From Actinomadura meyerae (GTDB taxonomy: Bacteria > Actinomycetota > Actinomycetes > Streptosporangiales > Streptosporangiaceae), in the NCBI RefSeq assembly GCF_900188445.1, contig NZ_FZOR01000001.1, forward strand, positions 372,001 to 436,000: a stretch of DNA of 64,000 nt, written 5' to 3'. This document shows positions 1 through 7,065 of the stretch, one piece after another. The notes beneath the pieces were generated by a model. It ran no database searches. It had not been told where the DNA came from and was given only the letters and a program-made list of their open reading frames with translations. Numbering within the stretch: the first letter of the stretch is position 1; the number at the start of each line of letters is the position of its first letter. The position numbers and the translations under genes were made by a program.

Positions 1-204
1 CCCGGGCGAGTCCTCGCCGCCGGCGGCCCGCCAGCCCCAGTAGCAGAACGCGGGGCGCAGCCGCTTCCCGCCGCCCAGCAGGGCGTCGAGGGCGGACAGC
101 AGCGGCCCGAGGTCGTCGCTGATGGTCAGCAGCGCCGGACGCTGCCGGTCGACGAAGCCGAGGAGGGCTTCGTCGACCTCCTTGCGGATACGGCTGGTCG
201 ACAT
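1..204 (-). CDS. Polyprenyl diphosphate synthase, N-terminal part (cut by left edge)
   Basis: Only the first 68 codons are in the window, read leftwards from an ATG at 202-204. The translated segment contains LGGGKRLRPAFCYWGW, the GGKRLRP region-I motif of all-trans polyprenyl synthases that lies before the first aspartate-rich motif. The catalytic DDxxD motifs would be beyond the edge. The family condenses isopentenyl diphosphate onto allylic diphosphates to make C20 or longer isoprenoid chains. It is divergent from metF, a neighbour arrangement also known in other actinobacteria. Product chain length cannot be told from this fragment. Confidence 0.8.
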   Translation of the reverse strand, partial: MSTSRIRKEVDEALLGFVDRQRPALLTISDDLGPLLSALDALLGGGKRLRPAFCYWGWRAAGGEDSPG

Positions 205-337
205 GCCGAGATCGTATCCACCTGGGGCGATTCAACCCTGCCGCCAGAACGTGAGATGTCACTGGATCTTCGGAAATAGGGACATAACGCAAGCGGGGTG
301 TGGCGAGGATCACGCGTATCGGCGGTTTCGCGGCCGC

Positions 338-393
338 TCCGGAGCCGCCCCGGGCCGTGCCGGAGCCGTCCCGGAGCCGCCCCGGAGCCGCCT
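338..393. repeat. Degenerate GC-rich tandem repeats upstream of metF
   Basis: Four imperfect copies of an 11-12 bp unit of the form CCGGAGCCGCCC lie in the divergent gap between the polyprenyl synthase gene and metF. They are low-complexity sequence in the likely metF leader. No riboswitch was recognised here. Confidence 0.55.
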
Positions 394-430
394 TGAGGGC
401 GCCTCCAGAGGGCTTCTGTAGGCTTGGGGA

Positions 431-1366
431 ATGCGACGCGTACGCCCCGACCGCCCCCCGACCGTCCGCGAGCTTCTGGCCGCGGGAGGCCGGTCCTTCT
501 CCTTCGAGTTCTTCCCGCCCAAGACCGACAAGGGCGCGCGGAACCTGTGGCGTACGATCCGCGAGCTGGAGTCCCTCCACCCCACGTTCGTGTCCGTGAC
601 CTACGGCGCGGGCGGCGGCACCCGCGACACCACCGTCGACATCGTCGAGCGGATCGCGACCGACACCACGCTCACCCCGGTCGCGCACTTCACCGCCGTC
701 GACCACTCGCAGGCCGAGCTGCGCAACCTCATCGGCCGGTTCGCCGCGGCCGGGGTCCGCAACGTCCTCGCGCTGCGCGGCGACCCGCCCGGCGACCCGA
801 TGGGGGAGTGGGTCAAGCACCCCGACGGCGTCGAGTACGCCGCCGACCTGGTCCGGATGATCCGCTCCTACGGCGACTTCTGCGTCGGCGTCGCCGCCTT
901 CCCCTACAAGCACCCGCGCTCGCCCGACGTCGCCAGCGACGTCCGGTACTTCGTGGAGAAGTGCCGGGCCGGGGCCGACTACGCGATCACCCAGATGTTC
1001 TTCCGCGCGGAGGACTACTTCCGGCTCCGCGACCGGGTCGCCGCCGCCGGCTGCGATGTGCCGATCCTGCCGGGGATCATGCCGGTCACCCAGCTGAGCA
1101 CGATCGAGCGGTCCGAGCAGCTGTCCGGCGCGCCGTTCCCGCCGGAGGTCAAGGCCCGCTTCGACGCCGTCGCGCACGACCCGGAGGCGGTCCGCCGGCT
1201 CGGCGTCGAGCACGCCGCCGAACTGTGCCGCGAGCTGCTGGAGCAGGACGCCCCCGGCATCCACTTCATCACGTTCAACAAGTCGACGGCGACGCGCGAG
1301 GTCTACTCGCTCCTCGGCGCCGAGGAGTACTGCGCGAGGGGCAGCCGCCCGCCCATGACCGCGTAG
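431..1366 (+). CDS. metF: 5,10-methylenetetrahydrofolate reductase MetF
   Basis: A 311-residue protein of the usual MetF length. It makes 5-methyltetrahydrofolate for methionine synthesis using a flavin. Near the N-terminus FSFEFFPPKTDKG carries the conserved glutamate of the TIM barrel. VSVTYGAGGGTRD follows, and LALRGDPPGD near residues 115-125 is the folate/flavin-binding signature. The ATG at 431 has a weak GGGGA just upstream. Its 3' end overlaps the convergent GNAT gene by 64 bp. Promoters of metF and the polyprenyl synthase gene must share the 226-bp divergent gap. Confidence 0.93.
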   Translation: MRRVRPDRPPTVRELLAAGGRSFSFEFFPPKTDKGARNLWRTIRELESLHPTFVSVTYGAGGGTRDTTVDIVERIATDTTLTPVAHFTAVDHSQAELRNLIGRFAAAGVRNVLALRGDPPGDPMGEWVKHPDGVEYAADLVRMIRSYGDFCVGVAAFPYKHPRSPDVASDVRYFVEKCRAGADYAITQMFFRAEDYFRLRDRVAAAGCDVPILPGIMPVTQLSTIERSEQLSGAPFPPEVKARFDAVAHDPEAVRRLGVEHAAELCRELLEQDAPGIHFITFNKSTATREVYSLLGAEEYCARGSRPPMTA

Positions 1367-1911
1367 CGGGGGCCGCCGCCCGGGAACTCGAAGTCGCGCA
1401 GCAGGTCCACCATGCCGACCGAGCGGTAGAGGCGGCGGGCGGGCGTGTCGGGATGCCGGTCGAGCGTGGACAGCACGACCGTCCGCTCCGGCCTGCCCTC
1501 GCACAGCGCGTTCAGCAGGCCCCGGCCGAGGCCCTTGCCCTGGGCCTGCGGGTGGACGTGCAGCTCGGCGACCTCGAACGCGTCCGACAGCCACTCCTGG
1601 GCGTGGTCCGGCCCCTCAAGGTCGGACAGCGCCTGGTGGACGACGTCGTGCCACCACTGACCGCGCGCCCCATGGAACCCGTAGGCGAACCCCTGGACGG
1701 GACCCGGCAGGACGGGCAGCGTCCCGCGCCGCTCCGCCACGAACGCGCGGAAGCCCGGATACGTAGCGTGCCGCTCCATGATGCCGTGCCGGCCCGGAAG
1801 CTGCTCGTGCGGCGGTTCCATCGCGGCCGCGTACACGTCCAGCATGGGGTTGAGCCTGCGCAAGAACGCGCGTTGGTCGATCTCGCGCAGCTTCGGGTCC
1901 TTCACTCGCAA
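1303..1911 (-). CDS. GNAT family N-acetyltransferase
   Basis: A protein of about 202 residues with the GNAT acetyl-CoA loop in VAELHVHPQAQGKGLGRGLL (Q-x-x-G-x-G, residues about 120-140), preceded by an acidic beta strand and followed by the typical SVGM segment. The substrate is unknown. The start is either TTG at 1911 or GTG at 1905; neither has a clear Shine-Dalgarno. The gene follows the WXG-like gene closely, so it may be translated from the same transcript. The 64-bp tail-to-tail overlap with metF is unusual but both reading frames are convincing. Confidence 0.85.
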   Translation of the reverse strand: MRVKDPKLREIDQRAFLRRLNPMLDVYAAAMEPPHEQLPGRHGIMERHATYPGFRAFVAERRGTLPVLPGPVQGFAYGFHGARGQWWHDVVHQALSDLEGPDHAQEWLSDAFEVAELHVHPQAQGKGLGRGLLNALCEGRPERTVVLSTLDRHPDTPARRLYRSVGMVDLLRDFEFPGGGPRYAVMGGRLPLAQYSSAPRSE

Positions 1912-1915
1912 GAGA

Positions 1916-2248
1916 CTAGACCCGGGGGATGGTGCGCTGGGTCGCGGAAAGCCGATCGTAGATGTCCCACAGGATGCGGTCGGCGGCCTTCTTCAGCATG
2001 CTCCGGTTGGCGTCGAGCTGCCCGCCCCACACGCGCGCCTCGGGACCCAGCCACGCGTCCGTCCCCCGCAGGGTCTTCACCGGGGCGTCGAGGGCCTGCC
2101 GGAGCCGGTCGATGCTGCCGTAGGCGTCCGCGTACGCCTGATAGAGCCGCTGGTACTCCGGGTTGGGCTGCTCTGTCGGGGACAGCTTGGCTGCGGCGGC
2201 ACCGGTGAGCGGCAGGGGCATGCCCCCGGGAGGCGGCGGAGCGGCCAT
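1916..2248 (-). CDS. Small helical protein, ESX/WXG100-like partner
   Basis: A 110-residue, mostly helical protein with a Pro-rich start and no signal peptide or membrane span. It contains conserved tryptophans (GTDAWLGPEARVWGG), a spacing reminiscent of WXG100 and related ESX-associated proteins. It lies 16 bp after the 286-residue gene and is probably co-transcribed with it. Its role is not known; a complex with the upstream product is an inference from pairing and helical content. Confidence 0.65.
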   Translation of the reverse strand: MAAPPPPGGMPLPLTGAAAAKLSPTEQPNPEYQRLYQAYADAYGSIDRLRQALDAPVKTLRGTDAWLGPEARVWGGQLDANRSMLKKAADRILWDIYDRLSATQRTIPRV

Positions 2249-2264
2249 GGCGACCTCTCAGGTC

Positions 2265-3125
2265 TCAGGCGACGGTGGATGCTTCGGGATCGTGCAGGTC
2301 CAGCTTGGCGATCGCCGCGCGCGCCCGCTCGCTCATGGGCGCACCGGTGAGCACCTGGACCGCGACGGGACGGACCCCGGCGCGATCGGCCTCGGCCAGG
2401 AACGCGCGCAGCCACTTGACGTCCATCACCATGTGGTGGCTGGCCACGCCCACCGACTCCTGGACGGCCTTCAGCCGGGCCTTGTCGCCTTCGGCCGCCT
2501 TCAGCAGATCGGCCGTCGCCGCCGGGCCGAGCCGCTCGTACAGCTTCTCGGTGTAGTCGGGATCGTCGGCGTTGGCCCTGAGATGCCTCCACACCGAGTC
2601 GGGGACGGGCCGCCCGTCCTGGACGGCCGCGACGACGGCGAGCGCGTCCGTCTTCGCCGCCCTGGCCGCGGACTTGCGGTCGGGGAAGTTGCCGATGTCG
2701 CCCGCGCCCCTCGGAGTCGGCCGGAGCGCGGGCGGTGCCGCCTTCGGGGGCGCCTTGTGCGCGGGAGGCGTCACCGGCTCGGGCGTCCGGGCCGGCCCTC
2801 CGCCCGGCCGTCCCGGCGCCGGGGAGGGAGCGGGGGCGGGCGGCGGCGGAGCGTCGACCCCGCCGCCGGGGGAGGGATGGGTGACCGCGTAGTTGTAGCG
2901 CCGCGACAGCATCCCGAGCTGGTCGGCGGCCCACTGCGCCACCTGGTCGGCCTGCCGGTGCCCGGCCGTGGACACCCCCGGCGGGGGGCGGTGCGCGTTG
3001 AGCCAGCCCTGGATCGCGTTCTGCGCGTCCTGCAGCTGCTTGATGACCTGGTTGAGCGCGGGCGGGTCGATTCCCCGGAACTCGGGGTCGCGCGCGGCCG
3101 GGCCCGTGCGCATCTGCGCGGTCAT
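2265..3125 (-). CDS. Hypothetical protein, WXG-like N-terminus and Pro-rich linker
   Basis: A 286-residue protein. Residues 1-85 are helical (INxxxxQLQDAQ...WAADQLGMLSRRY) and resemble the long helical hairpins of ESX substrates. Residues about 85-140 form a proline/alanine-rich linker. The C-terminal 140 residues are charged and helical, with a segment (DYTEKLYERLGPAATADLL) of the kind found in actinobacterial proteins encoded beside ESX-like genes. No secretion genes are in the window. Function is unknown; the two-gene cassette may be an orphan ESX substrate pair. Confidence 0.65.
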   Translation of the reverse strand: MTAQMRTGPAARDPEFRGIDPPALNQVIKQLQDAQNAIQGWLNAHRPPPGVSTAGHRQADQVAQWAADQLGMLSRRYNYAVTHPSPGGGVDAPPPPAPAPSPAPGRPGGGPARTPEPVTPPAHKAPPKAAPPALRPTPRGAGDIGNFPDRKSAARAAKTDALAVVAAVQDGRPVPDSVWRHLRANADDPDYTEKLYERLGPAATADLLKAAEGDKARLKAVQESVGVASHHMVMDVKWLRAFLAEADRAGVRPVAVQVLTGAPMSERARAAIAKLDLHDPEASTVA

Positions 3126-3179
3126 CGCACCTCCGAGGTCACCTTCGACGTGGCCTGACTCCCCAGAATCACACCGGTG

Positions 3180-3533
3180 TCACTGGCTGTCGAGTGCTTT
3201 GCGCACAGACTCCTCGTCCCGAGCCACCACGGCGGCGTCGCCGGTCAGCACGATGGGCCGCTGGATGAGCACCGGGTTGGCCGCCATGACCTCGATCCAG
3301 CGGGCCCGGTCGCGCTCCATGTCCTTGAGGCCGAGCTCCTTGGCGACCGGCTCGTTCAGCCGCGCCACCTCCCACGGCTCGGCGCCGATGCGCGTCAGCA
3401 CCGCGTCCAGCTCCTGGGCCGTGGGCGGCTCGTCCAGGTAGCGCCGCTCGGTGTACTCCACGCCCGCCTCGTCCAGCGCGGCCTTCGCGGCCCGGCTCTT
3501 CGAGCACCGCGGGTTGTGCCAGATCTCCATCAC
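3180..3533 (-). CDS. ArsC/Spx family thioredoxin-fold protein (arsenate reductase-like)
   Basis: A 117-residue ArsC-family protein with the active-site segment HNPRCSKSR at residues 5-13 and an IQRPIV motif near residue 90, both diagnostic of the glutaredoxin-linked arsenate reductase family. The catalytic cysteine is present and no CXXC is formed, unlike Spx. The stop codon overlaps the start region of the YbaK-type gene (3530-3533), so the two are translationally coupled. There is no ars operon nearby, so the physiological substrate could be something other than arsenate. Confidence 0.85.
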   Translation of the reverse strand: MMEIWHNPRCSKSRAAKAALDEAGVEYTERRYLDEPPTAQELDAVLTRIGAEPWEVARLNEPVAKELGLKDMERDRARWIEVMAANPVLIQRPIVLTGDAAVVARDEESVRKALDSQ

Positions 3534-3994
3534 TCCACCTCCGCGGGGGTCCCCCCGGTGATCCTCAGCAGTTCCTCGTACGACGTGGGGAAGACGGTGT
3601 GCGGGTGACCGCCGGCCGCCCAGACCCGGTCGTACCTGTTCAGCCAGACGTCCACGAGCGTACGGAGCGGGGCCGGATGGCCGACCGGCGCCACGCCGCC
3701 GATCGGCTGGCCGGTCGCCTCCCGGACGAACTCCGGCGTCGCGCGCCGCACCTTGGCCGCGCCCACGAGGGCCGCCACCTTCGCGGTGTCCACCCGGTGG
3801 GCGCCGCTGGTCAGCACCAGCAGCGGCGCCCCGTCGGCGTCGAACACCAGGCTGTTGGCGATCGCGCCGACCTCGCAGCCCAGCTGGTCGGCGGCGGCCT
3901 GCGCCGTCCGCGCGGACTCGGACAGCTCGACGACCTCCCCGGTCGCGCCCTGGTCCAGCAGGGCCTTCGCGACGATTTCGGCATTCGGATGCAT
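3530..3994 (-). CDS. YbaK/aminoacyl-tRNA deacylase family protein
   Basis: A 154-residue single-domain protein of the YbaK/ProX editing family, which hydrolyses mischarged aminoacyl-tRNAs in trans. Seen are the conserved IANSLVFD and VLTSGAHRVD segments, the conserved lysine in DTAKVA, and GQPIGGVAPVGHP, a hallmark of the family. The start is the ATG at 3992-3994 (MHPNAEIV); longer in-frame starts run into the divergent lipoprotein gene and lack family similarity. It overlaps the downstream ArsC-like gene by 4 bp, a two-gene operon. Confidence 0.85.
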   Translation of the reverse strand: MHPNAEIVAKALLDQGATGEVVELSESARTAQAAADQLGCEVGAIANSLVFDADGAPLLVLTSGAHRVDTAKVAALVGAAKVRRATPEFVREATGQPIGGVAPVGHPAPLRTLVDVWLNRYDRVWAAGGHPHTVFPTSYEELLRITGGTPAEVE

Positions 3995-4038
3995 GGGAAG
4001 CACTTTAAGCTTCCTGCATGCGCGGGATACCGGTCGAC

Positions 4039-4809
4039 GTGCGCAAGACCTCCGCCCTGCTGATCGCCGCCGTGGCCCTGGCGGGCTGCGACGGGACGGA
4101 GCGGGCGGCGCCGCGGGCCCAGGAGGGCTCACCTTCCGCGAAGGCGCCGCCGGCGCCCACCCGGACCCCGACGCCGGCTCCGGCGCACCGCACCCTGAAG
4201 CCGGGTGCGAAGGGCGCCGACGTCGAAGACCTCCAGCGGCGCCTGAAGGAGCTGCACTACGACCCGGGCAAGGTCGACGGCAAGTACGGGCCGTCCACGC
4301 AGATGGCCGTGTGGGCGTTCCAGGCGGTCAACCGGCTCAAGCAGAAGAGCACGCTGGGCAAGTCCTTCTGGGCGGCGCTGGAGGCTCCCAAGGAGCCGCG
4401 CCCGATGGCCAAGAAGCGCGAGAAGGACCGCGTCGACGTCGACCTCAAGCGCCAGTACCTGGTCCTCTACAAGGCGGGCAAGCCGCGCCTGATCTCGCAC
4501 ATCTCATCGGGGTCGGGGGAGTACTACTGCGCCAGGGACCGCGGCGCCACCGTCCCGCGCTGCCGCTACGCCACCACCGGCACCGGCGACTTCCGGACCG
4601 GGCGCCGCTTCCGCGGCTGGGAGACCTCGCCCCTCGGCCGGCTCTACAACCCGATCTACTTCAACGGCGGCATCGCCTTCCACGGCGCGCTGGACGTGCC
4701 GAGGTACCCGGCCTCGCACGGCTGCGTCCGGATGCCGATGCACATCGCCGAGTACTTCCCGGGCCTCCTCGGGACGGGCGTCCCGGTGCACGTCAGGCGC
4801 CCCCGCTAG
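4039..4809 (+). CDS. L,D-transpeptidase lipoprotein with peptidoglycan-binding domain
   Basis: An exported cell-wall cross-linking enzyme. From the GTG at 4039 the N-terminus is a lipoprotein signal with lipobox LAGC at residues 14-17, and this start is preferred over the ATG at 4018. A proline-rich linker follows, then a PG_binding_1 domain (GAKGADVEDLQRRLKELHY, roughly residues 55-115). The YkuD catalytic domain ends in HGALDVPRY...SHGCVRMP with the nucleophile cysteine at about residue 229. Such enzymes make 3-3 cross-links, important in actinomycete walls. Only about 44 bp separate it from the divergent YbaK-type start. Confidence 0.92.
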   Translation: MRKTSALLIAAVALAGCDGTERAAPRAQEGSPSAKAPPAPTRTPTPAPAHRTLKPGAKGADVEDLQRRLKELHYDPGKVDGKYGPSTQMAVWAFQAVNRLKQKSTLGKSFWAALEAPKEPRPMAKKREKDRVDVDLKRQYLVLYKAGKPRLISHISSGSGEYYCARDRGATVPRCRYATTGTGDFRTGRRFRGWETSPLGRLYNPIYFNGGIAFHGALDVPRYPASHGCVRMPMHIAEYFPGLLGTGVPVHVRRPR

Positions 4810-4869
4810 CCCGCCCGCGCCACCCCTCGCCCCCGCCGACCTGCGGCGCGCGACACGCATTCGAACACG

Positions 4870-4898
4870 TTGACGAATCGGCGTCAGGGCTGTTTACT
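4870..4898 (+). promoter_or_regulatory. Candidate sigma70-type promoter for the HEPN gene
   Basis: TTGACG at 4870-4875 and TTTACT at 4893-4898 are separated by 17 bp. The candidate start point would fall just before the LexA-like box. A degenerate LexA half-site (TCGAAC at 4861-4866) overlaps the upstream edge. Confidence 0.5.
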
Positions 4899-4907
4899 GG
4901 GGAATGC

Positions 4908-4925
4908 GTCGAACTTATGTTCGAC
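4908..4925. promoter_or_regulatory. LexA (SOS) box
   Basis: GTCGAACTTATGTTCGAC is an 18-bp palindrome apart from its central four bases. It fits the actinobacterial SOS operator TCGAAC-N4-GTTCGA. It lies about 10 bp downstream of the predicted -10 element, a position suited to repression, and about 130 bp before the HEPN start codon. Confidence 0.75.
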
Positions 4926-5057
4926 GCTGGTGCGGGACTCGCGGCCCGCGCCAGGGCGACGTCCCCGCCGGTCGCGGTGTTCCGGCGGGACGGACGGCCG
5001 GGCGGAGTGAGGGGAAGCTCTCCGCCCGGCCGGCCCGAGCCCGGAAGGAGGCACACG

Positions 5058-5555
5058 ATGTCCGGAACGATGACCGCACGCGGCGTCCACTCCGCCGCCC
5101 AGCCGGTCCCGCCGCCGAGCCCACGCCACCGCCCGCTGCCCGCCCCGCGCCCGGCGCACACGGCCACCGGCCAGCTGCACGCGGCGCGCATGGGCCTCGC
5201 CGAGGCCGCCGAGGCCACCTCGCCGGCCGTGCGCTACGTCTGCGCGCACCTGGCCGCGCTGCGCGCCGCGGCCGCGGTGCTCGCGTCCAAGGAGCCCCTG
5301 GAGACCCACCGCCGCGGGCGTCCCCGCAGCGTGTGGGTGCTGCTGCCCGAGGCCGAGCCCGCGCTGCGCGAGTGGGCCGCCTTCTTCGCCGCCGGCGCCG
5401 ACAAGCGCGCCGCCGCCGAGGCGGGCCTGCCGCGCGCCGTCACCCCGCGCGAGGCCGAGGAGCTCGTGCACGACGCCGAGGTCTTCGTCACCCTCGTCGA
5501 GGACACCCTCGGCATCGACGGGCAGCCCACCCTGCCCGTCCCCGAGGCCAGCTAG
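5058..5555 (+). CDS. SAV_6107-type HEPN domain protein
   Basis: A 165-residue protein. The start is fixed by a strong GGAAGGAGG nine bases upstream. After a Pro-rich N-terminus the core is helical (LAEAAEATSPAVRYVCAHLAALRAAAAVLA), matching the actinobacterial SAV_6107-like HEPN family. I know the family as a small protein often encoded near translesion polymerase genes, though none follows here. The SOS box upstream supports a DNA-damage role. The molecular activity is not established; some HEPN proteins are RNases, but no clear RxxxxH catalytic motif is seen. Confidence 0.75.
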   Translation: MSGTMTARGVHSAAQPVPPPSPRHRPLPAPRPAHTATGQLHAARMGLAEAAEATSPAVRYVCAHLAALRAAAAVLASKEPLETHRRGRPRSVWVLLPEAEPALREWAAFFAAGADKRAAAEAGLPRAVTPREAEELVHDAEVFVTLVEDTLGIDGQPTLPVPEAS

Positions 5556-5674
5556 CCATCCCGGCGGCCCGTCCCCACCCTCCCCATCCGGGACCGGCCG
5601 CGCCGGGGCCCGGGGCGCCCGCCGCGCCGACCTCACCGCGCGGCGGGCGGCCCCGGCCCCGGCGACCTCCGGAC

Positions 5675-5726
5675 GATCGCGCCGGCGGCGGCCGCAACCC
5701 CCCGAGCCGGCCCCGCCGGCGCGATC
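5675..5726 (+). terminator. 14-bp perfect inverted repeat after the HEPN gene
   Basis: Arms at 5675-5688 and 5713-5726 are exact reverse complements (GATCGCGCCGGCGG) with a 24-nt loop. The position 120 bp after the HEPN stop and 66 bp before the CoA-transferase start fits a factor-assisted terminator. It could also be an operator of the downstream gene. Confidence 0.5.
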
Positions 5727-5792
5727 CCCGGCGCGCTATCCGAGCGGAGGGCGCTCCCTGCGCGGATCCGAGGGCCTGATAGACAACGCTGC

Positions 5793-6974
5793 ATGAGCGG
5801 AACCTTGCCCCTGGACGGGATGCGCGTCGTGGAGCTGTCGAGCTTCGTCGCGACGCCGCTCGGCGGGATGACCCTCGCCCAGCTCGGCGCGGACGTCGTC
5901 CGGGTCGACCAGGTGGGCGGCGGGCCCGACATCGACCGGTGGCCGCTCGCGCCGTCCGGGCGGAGCCTGTACTGGGCCGGGCTGAACAAGGGCAAGCGGT
6001 CCGTCACCGCCGACCTGCGGTCGCCGGAGGGGCGCGAGGTCGTCGCGCAGCTCGCCGCGGAGTGCGGCGTCGTCCTGACCAACGCGCCCGCGCGCCCCGG
6101 GCTCGGCTACGACGAGCTGAAGGCCGCCCGGCCCGACCTGATCCACATCCGGCTCCAGGGCACCCGGGACGGCGGCAACGCCGTCGACTACACGGTGAAC
6201 GCCGCCCTGGGCTTCCCGGAGATCACCGGTCCGTCCGGCCAGGACGCTCCGGTCAACCACGTGCTGCCCGCCTGGGACATCGCGTGCGGCCTCTACATGG
6301 CCGTCGGCATCCTGGCGGCCGAGCGGCACCGGCTGCGCACGGGCGAGGGCCAGAGCCTCCAGGTGGCGCTGCAGGACGTCGCCCTGGCCACCGCGGGGAA
6401 CCTCGGCTACCTCGCCGAGGCGCAACTGGGCGAGCCCAGGCGGCGTCTGGGCAACGACCTGTTCGGCGACTTCGGGCGCGACTTCGCCACCGCCGACGGC
6501 CGTGTCATGGTCGCGGTCCTCACCGGCCGCCACTGGCGCGACCTGGTGGACGCCACCGGGCTCGGCGAGGTGAGCGCCGCCCTCGAGCGCGCCTTCGGCG
6601 CCGACTTCCGCCGCGCCGGCGACCGCTTCACCCACCGCGAGGCGCTCGGCGGCGTCCTCGCCCCCTGGTTCGCGGCACGGACCTGCGCGCAGGTCGCGGA
6701 GGCGCTGAAGGGCACCTCCGTCCTGTGGTCCCGGTACCGGGGCTTCGCCGAGGTGGCGCGGGGCCTGCGCGACGAGCCCCTCATGGCGACGCTCGACCAG
6801 CCGGGCGTCGGCCCCCACCTCGCGCCGGGCTCCCCGCTGCGGCTCGGCGGCGCCTCGCCGCCCCCGGTGCCGGCGCCCACGCTGGGCGAGCACACGGAGG
6901 AGGTCCTGCGGGACGTCCTGTCACTCCCTCCGGCCCGCATAGCGGCCCTCAGGAACGCCGGCGCGATCGCCTGA
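5793..6974 (+). CDS. CaiB/BaiF (class III) CoA-transferase
   Basis: A 393-residue family III CoA-transferase, which moves CoA between carboxylic acids. Family features are the opening LDGMRVVELSSFVATPLGG, GADVVRVD, the LNKGKRSVTADLRS segment near residues 65-80, and the catalytic aspartate expected within LQVALQDVALATAGNLGYL near residue 190. No partner acyl-CoA enzymes flank it, so the substrate is unknown; alpha-methylacyl-CoA racemase activity is an alternative within this family. No good Shine-Dalgarno precedes the ATG, so a short-leader or leaderless mRNA is possible. Confidence 0.87.
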   Translation: MSGTLPLDGMRVVELSSFVATPLGGMTLAQLGADVVRVDQVGGGPDIDRWPLAPSGRSLYWAGLNKGKRSVTADLRSPEGREVVAQLAAECGVVLTNAPARPGLGYDELKAARPDLIHIRLQGTRDGGNAVDYTVNAALGFPEITGPSGQDAPVNHVLPAWDIACGLYMAVGILAAERHRLRTGEGQSLQVALQDVALATAGNLGYLAEAQLGEPRRRLGNDLFGDFGRDFATADGRVMVAVLTGRHWRDLVDATGLGEVSAALERAFGADFRRAGDRFTHREALGGVLAPWFAARTCAQVAEALKGTSVLWSRYRGFAEVARGLRDEPLMATLDQPGVGPHLAPGSPLRLGGASPPPVPAPTLGEHTEEVLRDVLSLPPARIAALRNAGAIA

Positions 6975-7065
6975 CCCCGGGCGCGTCGCCGGAACCGGCC
7001 GGGGGTGGCGCGTGGGGTGGTTTGTCCGCCTATGAGATTGTTAGGGCGGCGAAGCACAGGAGGGC

